This document shows, piece after piece, positions 33,246-41,917 of a stretch of DNA of 64,000 bases; positions within the stretch are counted from its first letter, which is position 1; every line of letters begins with the position of its first letter. Origin of the DNA: Meridianimarinicoccus aquatilis (lineage in GTDB: Bacteria; Pseudomonadota; Alphaproteobacteria; Rhodobacterales; Rhodobacteraceae); the NCBI RefSeq assembly GCF_004358675.1, contig NZ_SMZO01000005.1:62001-126000 (forward strand), given 5' to 3'. Both the position numbers and the translations under genes were made by a program. The notes beneath the pieces are model-generated. The model was not told the DNA's origin. It was given only the letters and a program-made list of their open reading frames with translations, and did no database searches.

Positions 33246-34267
33246 GTTACTTCCTCAAGCTCTTCGTTTCCGGCAACGACACCACCAATCAGATTGTACG
33301 ATAGCAGGTCGCGCATGTAGCGCGGATCGCGGATCAACGGACGGCAAGACTTGCCCAGCTCCGCGCGCCGTTTGGCCTCGGCGCGTTCCAGTTCCACCGC
33401 CTCTTCCAGATCGACAAAGCGGAACCGCAGTTCCGCCCCCGCAGGTGCCTGCGCCACGCGTGGCAAATCGCAGGGCAGAACCGTTCCGATCCGTGGATAG
33501 CCACCGGTTGTCTGACATTCGACCATAAGCACAAAAGGCATGCCATCACCGGTGATCTGGATGTCGCCCGGCAACACAATTTCTGACACCACGTTGCGCC
33601 CGCCTTCGATGTAATAGCCCCCGCCTTGGGGGGTCATCGCCACACCCATCCTGTTTGCCCGAGCGGCACGGTGCAACGGTTCGGCTTGCAATCGGTCCAA
33701 TTCGGCCTTGCCGAAAAGGTGGGTTTGAAAACTGGGGGTAAGGCGAATCGCACCACCGTGAAAACGGTCTTCGGGTTCAATTACCCTGTTGATTTCACGC
33801 CCCGTGTCGGTGCCAATGGCAAGTGTTTCGCCAGCCTGTAACAACGCGCCAATGCCGGCAGAGAGATGCGCAGATGCGGCCCCCAAAAACGGATCTGCAG
33901 CAAATCCGCCGCCGACATGCAGATACCCATAACACCCCGCCGTGGCTGCGCCGATGGACAAACGTGCGCCAGCAGGCAGCCAGTGCGACGCGTTCCATAC
34001 GACCGCTTCAGCATCGATGGAAACGCGCATGGGCGCGCCTGTCAGTGCGATGCGCACGTCTTCGCTCGCCTCAAATTCCCCACCGAGTGCTGCCATTTCA
34101 AGCGTCAGCGTATCGGCGAGTTGGCCAAGCAGTGCCGCGCCTTCGGCCAGCGCCAGCTTGTCCATTGCCCCACCTCGCGACAGACCAAGCGCCAGATGTC
34201 TGGGGCGCCCCATGTCCTGCAATGTCATGCTGGGACCGGCGCGCAAGATCTTTAGTTGGGCACTCAT
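33242..34267 (-). CDS. pxpC: 5-oxoprolinase subunit PxpC (biotin-dependent carboxyltransferase fold, AHS2)
   Basis: A 341-residue AHS2 protein: LRAGPSMTLQDMGRPRHLALGLSRGGAMDKLAL at the N terminus (about 7-39), GYLHVGGGF, and VLMVECQTTGGYPRIGTVLPCDLPRVAQ near 247-275. It pairs with PxpB to form the KipIA-like part of 5-oxoprolinase. It overlaps both neighbours by four bases, so the three subunits are translationally coupled. Confidence 0.95.
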   Translation of the reverse strand: MSAQLKILRAGPSMTLQDMGRPRHLALGLSRGGAMDKLALAEGAALLGQLADTLTLEMAALGGEFEASEDVRIALTGAPMRVSIDAEAVVWNASHWLPAGARLSIGAATAGCYGYLHVGGGFAADPFLGAASAHLSAGIGALLQAGETLAIGTDTGREINRVIEPEDRFHGGAIRLTPSFQTHLFGKAELDRLQAEPLHRAARANRMGVAMTPQGGGYYIEGGRNVVSEIVLPGDIQITGDGMPFVLMVECQTTGGYPRIGTVLPCDLPRVAQAPAGAELRFRFVDLEEAVELERAEAKRRAELGKSCRPLIRDPRYMRDLLSYNLIGGVVAGNEELEEVT

Positions 34268-35004
34268 TTAATCATCTCGTAGGTTGCGCCGCCGTTGGGG
34301 TCGCTGCGCATATTGTTCAATGATGCCGCATCCGTGGCGACGAACTGCACCTCGTCACCGGGGCGCAAAAGGATCGGTTCGTCGGCTTCCGGTTGGAACA
34401 GCTTGATGGCCGTCTGACCGACGTGTTGCCAGCCGGTCGGGGCAGACACACCGAACAGCACAAATTGCCGGATCGCCACGACCAGCGCCCCTTGCGGGAC
34501 GCGTTCGGTCAGTTGGCTTTGGCGGGGAATGTCCCAGGCCTTCGGCAATTCGCCCAGATAGGGTTGGCCGGGCGCAAAGCCGAGCGCCTGCACACGCACG
34601 CGCGCGTCTGAAAGAGAGGTGACAGCCTCCGCTTCACTCATCCCCGCTGCCGCAGCGGCCTGTGCAAGTTGCGGTGCCAGATCGGTGCCATAAACGGTTG
34701 GAATGCGCCAATACCGCCGCCCCGTCGGCAGAGCCGCGTCGAACCAGTTGCGGCCTTTGACCAAGGTTTCGAGCTTCGCTTTCATTACGTCATGGGGCAG
34801 GTGCAAGGGATCAAAGCGGATAAAGCAGGACACCAGTGTCGAGGAAGTCTCCTCGACACCGTCCCAGCCTTCGGCCTCGATCGCAGCACGAAAAGCCAAT
34901 GCGGCACGATTGGCGGGCTCGCTTAATCTGTCACCAAAATTGACCAAAAGACCGTCCACACCACCGGTGCGGATGATCGGATATTCAAGGGATGGATTGG
35001 TCAC
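34264..35004 (-). CDS. pxpB: 5-oxoprolinase subunit PxpB (AHS1 domain)
   Basis: I take the GTG at 35004 (VTNPSLEYPIIRTGGVDGLLVNFGD), which overlaps the TRAP permease stop as GTGA; the longer frame upstream lies wholly inside the permease gene in another frame. The 246-residue product has the AHS1 features LVNFGDRLSEPAN, TLVSCFIRFDPL, LGFAPGQPYLGELP and VPQGALVVAIRQFVLFGVSAPTGW. Part of the ATP-dependent 5-oxoproline hydrolysing complex. Confidence 0.93.
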   Translation of the reverse strand: MTNPSLEYPIIRTGGVDGLLVNFGDRLSEPANRAALAFRAAIEAEGWDGVEETSSTLVSCFIRFDPLHLPHDVMKAKLETLVKGRNWFDAALPTGRRYWRIPTVYGTDLAPQLAQAAAAAGMSEAEAVTSLSDARVRVQALGFAPGQPYLGELPKAWDIPRQSQLTERVPQGALVVAIRQFVLFGVSAPTGWQHVGQTAIKLFQPEADEPILLRPGDEVQFVATDAASLNNMRSDPNGGATYEMIK

Positions 35005-36296
35005 ATCTGCTCCGGCAGGTAGGTCACGATAGATGGGAAGATCGCGATCAGAACCAACGCGACGATCATCAAAAAGAAAAACGGCAGCGCGGCACGGGCG
35101 ACAGTCAGAATATCGCGCCCCGTCAGCGATTGAAGCACGAAGAGGTTGAAACCAACCGGCGGGGTGATCTGGCTCATCTCGACCACGATCACCAGAAAGA
35201 TGCCAAACCACAGCGGATCAATGCCAGCCTGTTGCACCATCGGCATGACGACCGAGGCGGTCAGCACCACAACCGAAATACCGTCAAGGAAGCAGCCAAG
35301 GATCACGAAAAACACTGTCAGCGCGGCCAACAAGGTAAAGATCGACAGGTCCATGGTCCCAATCCATTCGGCTAGAATGCGAGGGATGCCGGTAAAACCC
35401 ATAGCAACGGTGAGGAAAGATGCACCCGCAAGGATGAAGCCGATCATGCAGGACGTAACGGTTGCGCCCATGAGGCCGTCTACAAAACTCGCGCGGGTCA
35501 GCGTGCCGGAGCTCCACGACAGGATCAACGCCAGGACCACACCGACGGCGGCGGCATCCGTTGGCGACGCAATGCCTGCATAGATCGAGCCGATCACCCC
35601 GCCGATCAACAACATGACCGGAAGCAAACGACGGGAGCGACGTAACTTCTCGCGGAAATTGGCGGAGACATCCTCTATCGGCAGCGTGTCGCGGTTCATC
35701 ATGGCCCAGATGGCGACATAGCCCACGAAGAGGGTCACCAAAAGCACACCAGGCAGAACGCCCGCGATGAACAGCCGCGCGATGGATTGCTCCGTCGCCA
35801 CACCATAAACGATCAGGATGATCGATGGCGGGATCAGCAGCCCAAGCGTCGCCGACCCTGCCAGCGTTCCGATCACCATCTTTTCTGGATAGCCGCGCCG
35901 CGACAGTTCAGGGATCGAGAGTTTGCCGATGGTCGCGGCCGTTGCCGCTGATGATCCGGACACCGCGGCAAAGATTCCGCAAGCAAAGACGTTGACGTGC
36001 AGAAGCTGCCCCGGCAGGCGGTTCATCCACGGCGACAGGCCGGTGAACATGTCGTCTGAAAGGCGAGACCGGAACAGGATTTCTCCCATCCAGATGAACA
36101 GCGGCAGCGCGGCCAAAGCCCATGAATTGGAATGGCCCCACATGGTCGTCGCCATGACAAGACCCAGCGGCGCATCAGTGAACAGCGCCATGGCGGCAAT
36201 ACCCACCCCCAGCAGCGAAAGGGCTACCCAAAGCCCAGTACCAAGAAAGGCAAAAAGAAGGACAATCAGAATGACCGAAAGGACAGCGACAGACAT
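35001..36296 (-). CDS. TRAP transporter large permease (DctM)
   Basis: A 431-residue, roughly twelve-helix protein with the DctM features PLFIWMGEILFRS, GISGSSAATAATIG-type loop (SGSSAATAATIGKLSIPELSRRGY), GLLIPPSIILIVYG and the C-terminal EMSQITPPVGFNLFVLQSLTG. It forms the ion-driven channel of the TRAP system with the small permease. Because its stop overlaps the pxpB start, the transported substrate is most likely 5-oxoproline. Spacing to dctQ is 11 bases. Confidence 0.95.
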   Translation of the reverse strand: MSVAVLSVILIVLLFAFLGTGLWVALSLLGVGIAAMALFTDAPLGLVMATTMWGHSNSWALAALPLFIWMGEILFRSRLSDDMFTGLSPWMNRLPGQLLHVNVFACGIFAAVSGSSAATAATIGKLSIPELSRRGYPEKMVIGTLAGSATLGLLIPPSIILIVYGVATEQSIARLFIAGVLPGVLLVTLFVGYVAIWAMMNRDTLPIEDVSANFREKLRRSRRLLPVMLLIGGVIGSIYAGIASPTDAAAVGVVLALILSWSSGTLTRASFVDGLMGATVTSCMIGFILAGASFLTVAMGFTGIPRILAEWIGTMDLSIFTLLAALTVFFVILGCFLDGISVVVLTASVVMPMVQQAGIDPLWFGIFLVIVVEMSQITPPVGFNLFVLQSLTGRDILTVARAALPFFFLMIVALVLIAIFPSIVTYLPEQM

Positions 36297-36307
36297 GGTT
36301 CAGGCTC

Positions 36308-36856
36308 CTATTCGCTCAGCAGGTTTTCGCCCTTGCCGTCCCAAGACGCAGGACGACCGCGCAAGAGGCCGACAAGTTCGTCAAGCAAAGCAATGGTGAG
36401 AATAATCAGGCCAAACGCGACAGGCAGTTGCGGCAACCAAAGCGGAACTGAGACCATGCCGGATGACCGGTCACCGTATTCTAAGGACTCATAGACAAGC
36501 AGGATGATATACCAGCTTGCATAGGCGCTCATCGCCAGAGCAATAGCGACGACGACGATTTCAACGCCGCGCCGGGCTTGCTCTGGCAGGCGGGTCAACA
36601 ACAGCGTCACGCGGATGTGCCCCCCTGCCCGCAGCGCATAGGCCAGCGCCAGAAAGGTAGAGGCGGCCAAAAAGAAGCCGGTGAAATCAGCATAAGACGG
36701 GATTGTCAGCCCCAAACCGGTTCCGAACATGGCAGCGGCGATCTTGTCGGCAAGGTTGAGGCAGACCTGCACAAAGACGACAGCAACGATGGCCACAATG
36801 AAAGCGGCAGCCAGCCCGCCAGATATTCGGTAAAGATTGTCCAAGGCGCGCCGCAT
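36308..36856 (-). CDS. TRAP transporter small permease (DctQ)
   Basis: A 182-residue four-helix protein with the DctQ pattern: FIVAIVAVVFVQVCLN at helix 1, a central TGFFLAASTFLALAYALRAGGHIRVTLL motif (about 54-81) and a final helix LPQLPVAFGLIILTIALLDEL. It links the solute receptor and the large permease. Located between the receptor and permease genes in the same operon. Confidence 0.93.
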   Translation of the reverse strand: MRRALDNLYRISGGLAAAFIVAIVAVVFVQVCLNLADKIAAAMFGTGLGLTIPSYADFTGFFLAASTFLALAYALRAGGHIRVTLLLTRLPEQARRGVEIVVVAIALAMSAYASWYIILLVYESLEYGDRSSGMVSVPLWLPQLPVAFGLIILTIALLDELVGLLRGRPASWDGKGENLLSE

Positions 36857-36915
36857 GGTCGCTTCCTTTCAGGTTGGGGTTAGGTAGGGCGCGGTGATGC
36901 GCCCGACCGTATGGG

Positions 36916-37887
36916 TTACTTGCCGTAAGCACTCAGCAGCGCGGCACCGGCTTCGCCTGCTTCGGCGGTCCAGCTCTCCAGCATCTGCGCACCAATCTCG
37001 CGCAGCCCTGTCATCAGGTCCTCGGATGGCGCGACAACGATGATGCCGTTTTCAGCCAGAACAGCAGTTTGCGCTTCGGTTTCGGCACGGCTCATTTCCC
37101 AACCGCGGGCTTCTGCCGCAGCGGCAGCTTCAAGAACAGCGGTCTGTGTGGCGTCATCCAGACGGCGGAAAGAACGGGCGTTAACCACCACAACGTTCTT
37201 GGGGATCCAGGCCTGAATGTCGGTGTAATGGGTCAGGAAGTCCCACGCTTTGGAGTTCACGCCTGTCGAGGGCGACGTGATCATTGCCTCAACACGACCG
37301 GTGCTGAACGCTTGCGGAATATCCGGCACTTCAACCTGCGTCGGAGCGGCACCTGCAAGGTTTGCGAACTCTTCGAGTGTGGCGTTATAGGTGCGGAACT
37401 TAAGGCCGACGAGATCGTCGACCGAGGTGATCTCGCTCGTGGTATAAAGCCCCTGAGGCGGCCACGGAACGGCGTAAAGCACCATCATGCCTTGGTCTTC
37501 CAGCAACCCGGCAATGACCTCCTTCTGAGCGGCCCAGAGCCTTTCCGCGTCATCGTAGTTGGTTGCAAGGAAGGGCAGCGAATCCGCGCCAAAGGCCGGG
37601 TTTTCATTGGCCAGAAGCGAGAGGAAAAACTCGCCAATCGGCACCTGACCACTGCGTACGGCTCTGCTGATCTCGGGGTGCTTGAAAAGCGACGCCGCTG
37701 AATGGACGTTGATTTCGAGCGCGCCATCTGTGGCAGCAGCCACATCTGCGGCAAATTCGGTGATGTTGACCGTGTGGAAGGTCGCGTCTGGATAAGGCGT
37801 TGGCATATCCCAGGTTTCAGCCTGCGCACTAATGGCCAGACCCGCAAGAATGGCGGTAGCTCCGCCAAGAATTCGTGAAATGAGCAT
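36916..37887 (-). CDS. TRAP transporter solute receptor (DctP family)
   Basis: The ATG at 37887 (MLISRILGGATAILAGLAISAQAE) follows GGAGAG and starts a normal Sec signal peptide; the 70 upstream in-frame residues are leader sequence. The 323-residue receptor has TFHTVNITEFAADV, the VRSGQVPIGEF segment, LVGLKFRTYNATLEEFANLAGAAPTQVE with the conserved ligand Arg, and a C-terminal helical part. Known DctP6/DctP7 receptors of Bordetella bind pyroglutamate; operon linkage to pxpABC makes that ligand the best guess here. Confidence 0.92.
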   Translation of the reverse strand: MLISRILGGATAILAGLAISAQAETWDMPTPYPDATFHTVNITEFAADVAAATDGALEINVHSAASLFKHPEISRAVRSGQVPIGEFFLSLLANENPAFGADSLPFLATNYDDAERLWAAQKEVIAGLLEDQGMMVLYAVPWPPQGLYTTSEITSVDDLVGLKFRTYNATLEEFANLAGAAPTQVEVPDIPQAFSTGRVEAMITSPSTGVNSKAWDFLTHYTDIQAWIPKNVVVVNARSFRRLDDATQTAVLEAAAAAEARGWEMSRAETEAQTAVLAENGIIVVAPSEDLMTGLREIGAQMLESWTAEAGEAGAALLSAYGK

Positions 37888-37940
37888 CGTGCTCTCCTTC
37901 CTGATGTTGGATGAGAACAGGCTTGCACTATGTTTATAAA

Positions 37941-37967
37941 TCGTCAACGTTTTATAATCGTTGGCGA
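37941..37967. promoter_or_regulatory. Inverted repeat between dctP and the MarR gene
   Basis: TCGTCAACG and CGTTGGCGA pair with one mismatch around a nine-base AT-rich centre (TTTTATAAT) that could hold a -10 box. A MarR-type operator controlling both directions is likely. Confidence 0.55.
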
Positions 37968-38057
37968 CTGGCAGGGTTTGCAGCTGTTGAAATAGTGGGG
38001 AAATATCGACATCATATGCGGAAAATAATAGCGACTTGTGCATAAAGAGGGCTATCG

Positions 38058-38579
38058 ATGACCGACAAAACCACCGCTGATCGCCGAATCGTTTCATCCC
38101 GCCATCTGGCAGAAGGCGACGGATGGGAGTTGTCAGAGCTTGAGTTCGGCCTGATCGTGGGGTTCAACGCTTTTTCGCGTTGGGTGACGCGCTGCATGGC
38201 GGCAGCAGGCCACCCCGACCTCAGCCCGCTCGAGATCTTGATCCTGCATAACGTCAATCATCGGGACAGAGATAAACGGCTCTCTGACATCAGCTTTCTG
38301 CTCAATATCGAAGACACCCATACGGTGAACTACGCCCTGCGCAAATTGCTAAAGGCGGGGCTGCTGGACTCAGAAAAGAGGGGCAAGGAAGTGTTTTACC
38401 GCACGTCGGCAGACGGGGTCGCGCTGTGCAAAGCCTATCGTGATGTGCGGCGACAATGTCTGCTGGATGGACTACCCCCGACGGAAATGAGCGGCGCTGA
38501 ACTACGCGAACTGGCCCGTATGCTGCGGGCTCTGTCCGGTCACTATGACCAAGCCAGCCGCGCCGCCGCATCGCTTTGA
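38058..38579 (+). CDS. MarR-like winged-helix regulator
   Basis: A 173-residue protein with a winged helix core: SPLEILILHNVNHRDRDKRLSDISFLLNIEDTHTVNYALRKLLKAGLL (about 54-105), followed by a wing (SEKRGKEVFYRTSADG) and a C-terminal dimer helix. It is divergent from the TRAP-pxp operon and 170 bases away, with a palindrome between, so it is the probable regulator of that operon. Inducer unknown. Confidence 0.86.
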   Translation: MTDKTTADRRIVSSRHLAEGDGWELSELEFGLIVGFNAFSRWVTRCMAAAGHPDLSPLEILILHNVNHRDRDKRLSDISFLLNIEDTHTVNYALRKLLKAGLLDSEKRGKEVFYRTSADGVALCKAYRDVRRQCLLDGLPPTEMSGAELRELARMLRALSGHYDQASRAAASL

Positions 38580-38666
38580 AATCGGAGGTCGCGCCACGAT
38601 CAAGAGCGGCCCTGCCGCCATCTTCGCAGGCCGCTTACCGCCGATTCCGTGGAAAAGCACCCGTTC

Positions 38667-38847
38667 GCGCGCGGTCGACGCTAATGGTGGTGTGCTCGAC
38701 ATTCTGGTCCAGTCGCGCCGCAACAAGGCTGCTGCCCTGCCAGATCCGATGCGTACCCACTGTGGGCCGGCTAAGCTGCGGCAACGGCCGTCTGAGTGAC
38801 GCTGCTCCCGCCAAGGTTTGCCCGAGCGCCGACACCCTGACAATACC
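38667..38847 (+). mobile_element. IS6-family relic R, internally deleted
   Basis: Encodes RAVDANGGVLDILVQSRRNKAAA, the central catalytic stretch of IS6/IS26-type transposases, then joins the same C-terminal end and IS terminus as relic L (last 88 bases about 90 percent identical, ending ACCCTGACAATACC), in the same orientation. The N-terminal part kept in relic L is absent here, so the two decayed independently from related elements. The 38580-38666 stretch shows nothing recognisable. Confidence 0.7.
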
Positions 38848-38862
38848 CGCGATACACATGCC

Positions 38863-39756
38863 TTACGCAGCATGGGCTTCAAATTCACTCCAAAGCAATT
38901 CCGCTACGGCGCGGACGATTGGTTTGGACTGGCGAAACGCATAGATGGTGACGTCGAAGGCAAGATGCGTGTGTGGCAAATCTATCTCGCACAGCCGCCC
39001 TTGCTTCAACTCTTCCGCGATCATGTGTTCTGGCAGACGGCCCCAACCAAGGCCCGCGATCAGAAGGTGCTTCTTTGTGTGGAGGTCGCTGACGTACCAG
39101 CGGCGCTGGCCTTTCTGGACACCGATTTCGCGGTCGAACAGCCCTCCGGCTTGCCCGCTGTCGCTTGCAATGACCTGATGGAAGCGCCGCATGTCAGAGA
39201 GCCGCTTGGGATTGTCCATCTCAGCCCAAAGGGATGGTGACGTAACATTGCGCAACGTCGATGTCCCGAGGGGGATGTAGTCGAAACCCTCTTCCTCGAG
39301 CATGATCGAAGACATTGGCGAAATCGCGATTGCCGCGGTTTCCGTTTTTACGGCCTCGATGGCGCCGGACAGAACCTCGGGGCGCAAGACCAAACGGGTT
39401 TCGGGAAAGTCCGTTTGCAGTTTGCATAAGATGGGGGCCAGCGTGTTGAGGTTGGTGCTTGTATCGACTGCGATCGTGATCGTTTCTTCCTGCCCTTTCT
39501 CGAAATGCTGGATCAACTGACCCAGATCCTCTGCCTCCGTCAAAACGCGCAGGGATTGAAGGTAGACCCGTTTGCCGACGGGTGTGAGTTCAAGCCGATA
39601 CCCCGACCGGTCAAACAATTCGGTTCCCGTCTGGAATTCCAGCGCCTTCAACGTCTGGCTGATCGCTGGCTGCGTCCGATTGAGGCGTTCGGCAGCCGCT
39701 TTGACCGAGCCGGTTTCAACGACGGCGCGCAAGACGTTCAGCTGATCGAGTTTCAT
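38863..39756 (-). CDS. LysR-family transcriptional regulator
   Basis: With the ATG at 39756 (MKLDQLNVLRAVVETGSVKAAAERLNRTQPAISQTLK) the product is 297 residues, a normal LysR length, with the DNA-binding domain at 1-60 and a substrate domain from about 88 (EETITIAVDTSTNLNTLAPIL). It is divergent from the pirin operon, with an AT-rich palindrome between them, and most likely controls it. Confidence 0.92.
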   Translation of the reverse strand: MKLDQLNVLRAVVETGSVKAAAERLNRTQPAISQTLKALEFQTGTELFDRSGYRLELTPVGKRVYLQSLRVLTEAEDLGQLIQHFEKGQEETITIAVDTSTNLNTLAPILCKLQTDFPETRLVLRPEVLSGAIEAVKTETAAIAISPMSSIMLEEEGFDYIPLGTSTLRNVTSPSLWAEMDNPKRLSDMRRFHQVIASDSGQAGGLFDREIGVQKGQRRWYVSDLHTKKHLLIAGLGWGRLPEHMIAEELKQGRLCEIDLPHTHLAFDVTIYAFRQSKPIVRAVAELLWSEFEAHAA

Positions 39757-39766
39757 CAGGCACCAC

Positions 39767-39787
39767 AACATAATGATAATTTATGTT
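39767..39787. promoter_or_regulatory. Candidate LysR box upstream of the pirin operon
   Basis: AACATAA-N7-TTATGTT, a perfect seven-base inverted repeat, 10 bases upstream of the LysR ATG and 72 bases upstream of the pirin ATG. Confidence 0.55.
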
Positions 39788-39859
39788 GATGCTAAAAAAG
39801 TATAAATATCAACCAAGTTCTGTTTCGCCTATCACCCGATCGACAAGCGGAGCGATTCA

Positions 39860-40753
39860 ATGAAACACGTTTCTTTCCAAGAACAAGCGCAACCCGATCG
39901 GGTCGGTACATTTACTATCGCACGTGCCCTTCCGAACCGGGCTGTGAAGGCGGTCGGTCCATTCCTGCTTTTCGATCATCTGCCAAGGCGCGAAATTGCT
40001 GCCGATGAGTTGCCCGAGCCCGATGGCAGCTTCGCCCATCCCCATGCGGGTATCGTAACCTTCACCTATGTCATGGAAGGGACCATGACCCATTTCGACA
40101 GTCTGGGAAACAACAGCACCGTCACGGCCGGAGGCGTGCAATGGATGAACGCGGGCAACGGTATTATCCATGACGAAATGCTCGCGACGCCCATGCGCCG
40201 TGATGGCGGGCCGCTGCATTCTTTTCAATTCTGGATCAACCTGCCCGCGCGGAACAAGATCGAGCCTGCGCAATACATGCCCGTCTCATCCCCGGACCTG
40301 CCCGTTGTAATGCTCGCGGGTGGGCGTGGGGAGGTCAAAGTTCTGCTTGGCGGGTATGATGGGCACTCCTCGCCCATCCCCACCTACGCGGGCGAATTCA
40401 TCTGGCACGTCAGGATCGAGCCGCTTGCGACGGTCGATATCGCCTTGCACGCCGGTCTGCCTGTCGCGGGATATCTGCCGACGCAGGGGGCCATGGTCGG
40501 TGATGCCAAGATCGACGCGCATACCCTCATCGGTTTGGACGCCCGGGGTGGGACGTTGGAGATAACCAACCCGGCGGCTGAACCGCTCGATCTGCTGCTG
40601 TTTGGCGGTGAGGCGATCACTGACCCCATCGCCATGCGCGGCCCGTTTGTCATGAACAGCGACGGCGCGCTGACCGAGGCGTTCCGCGCGTATCGCGCCG
40701 GGACATTCGGACAGATCACCTATCCCGCCGATCACGCCGCACACAAATCATAG
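39860..40753 (+). CDS. Pirin-family bicupin protein
   Basis: A 297-residue bicupin. The N-terminal cupin keeps the metal ligands in SFAHPHAGIVTFTYVMEG (His59, His61) and the later GVQWMNAGNGIIHDE (His, Glu), followed by LHSFQFWINLP; the C-terminal cupin ends with LLLFGGEAITDPIAMRGPFVMNS. Pirins are iron enzymes with quercetinase-like or redox-sensing roles. First gene of a three-gene unit with an FAD oxidoreductase and a lipocalin-like protein. Confidence 0.93.
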   Translation: MKHVSFQEQAQPDRVGTFTIARALPNRAVKAVGPFLLFDHLPRREIAADELPEPDGSFAHPHAGIVTFTYVMEGTMTHFDSLGNNSTVTAGGVQWMNAGNGIIHDEMLATPMRRDGGPLHSFQFWINLPARNKIEPAQYMPVSSPDLPVVMLAGGRGEVKVLLGGYDGHSSPIPTYAGEFIWHVRIEPLATVDIALHAGLPVAGYLPTQGAMVGDAKIDAHTLIGLDARGGTLEITNPAAEPLDLLLFGGEAITDPIAMRGPFVMNSDGALTEAFRAYRAGTFGQITYPADHAAHKS

Positions 40754-40789
40754 AATAACGCCGCAAGGCCCCCAAGAAGGTTTGATATC

Positions 40790-41893
40790 ATGTCACAGAA
40801 AATCGCCATTGTCGGCGGCGGCTACGTTGGCGCCGAACTTGCGAAATCTCTCGACGACATCGCGGACGTCACGTTGATCGAGCCGCGCAGTCACTTCGTT
40901 CACGCGCCGGCCATGATCCGCGCGGTTGTCGACCCGTCGCTGCTGGATCGCGCTCTCATTCCCTATGATCGGCTGCTCACGAACGGCAGGGTCATCGCGT
41001 CCAAGGCGACAGGCATCGACGCCAACGGCGTCACGTTAGAAGACGGCACTCGGGTAGAGGCGGATCAAATCGTTGTTGCCACCGGATCCGGAAACGCCAT
41101 GCCCTTCAAGCCCCAAGGCGCCGATATCGCGGGCCTCAAGGCGGACAACCAGCGCATTCACCAGCAACTCAAAGCGGCGCGAAGCATCGGCATTGTCGGG
41201 GCTGGTGCCGTTGGCACCGAGCTTGCGGGCGAAATCGCCCATGCCATGCCGGACAAGAAGGTGACGTTGATCTCAAGCGACGAGGCGTTGTTCGGGGCGA
41301 TGCCGTCGAAGCTGGGCACCTCTTTGGCCGCGAAACTGCGCAAGGCTGGCGTTACGCTCATTCTTGGCCAGAGGGCGGAGAACCTGAAAAGCTTGACCGA
41401 GCCCTATGCGGGAACCCTGCAACTCACCGATGGGTCACAGCACGGTTTCGACCTGATCTTTCCGGTTATCGGATCGCGCGCGCATTCCGAGGTGCTTCAA
41501 ACGCTGGCCGGTGTCCAGAAATCAACGGCACATCGGATCAAGGTCGACCCGTGGATGCGCCCGACTTCGTTGCCCAATGTTTTCGCGGCCGGCGATGTCG
41601 CAGATGCAGGCGACGGGATGACCATCGTCGCCATCAGCCGCCAACTGCCTTGGCTCAAGGCGACCCTGTCCGGATTGGCACAGGGCAAAGCGATCGAAGA
41701 CATGAAGCCTTACAAGCCATGGGGCAGCAAGGCACCGATCCTTGTGCCGCTTGGCCCGAAACAGGGGAATTCCTTCCTCGGCTTCTTCACCGCCGGGGAC
41801 TTCCTGACCAGCAAGATGAAGGGCGCGGACCTGTTTCTCAAGAAATACGCAAAGCTGCTGAACCGGCCTGAAAGCCGATCAGAACACGACTGA
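40790..41893 (+). CDS. NDH-2/AIFM2-like FAD-dependent pyridine nucleotide oxidoreductase
   Basis: A 367-residue two-dinucleotide-fold protein: FAD motif IAIVGGGYVGAELAKSL (5-21), NAD(P) motif SIGIVGAGAVGTELAGEIAH near 136-155, and the C-terminal NVFAAGDVAD FAD motif near 265. The compact size and fold match the AIF-homologous/NDH-2-like group that oxidises NAD(P)H with quinone-type acceptors. It is 36 bases after the pirin gene. Acceptor is unknown. Confidence 0.86.
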   Translation: MSQKIAIVGGGYVGAELAKSLDDIADVTLIEPRSHFVHAPAMIRAVVDPSLLDRALIPYDRLLTNGRVIASKATGIDANGVTLEDGTRVEADQIVVATGSGNAMPFKPQGADIAGLKADNQRIHQQLKAARSIGIVGAGAVGTELAGEIAHAMPDKKVTLISSDEALFGAMPSKLGTSLAAKLRKAGVTLILGQRAENLKSLTEPYAGTLQLTDGSQHGFDLIFPVIGSRAHSEVLQTLAGVQKSTAHRIKVDPWMRPTSLPNVFAAGDVADAGDGMTIVAISRQLPWLKATLSGLAQGKAIEDMKPYKPWGSKAPILVPLGPKQGNSFLGFFTAGDFLTSKMKGADLFLKKYAKLLNRPESRSEHD

Positions 41894-41917
41894 CCCAAAT
41901 TTCCAAAAGGAAAGACC

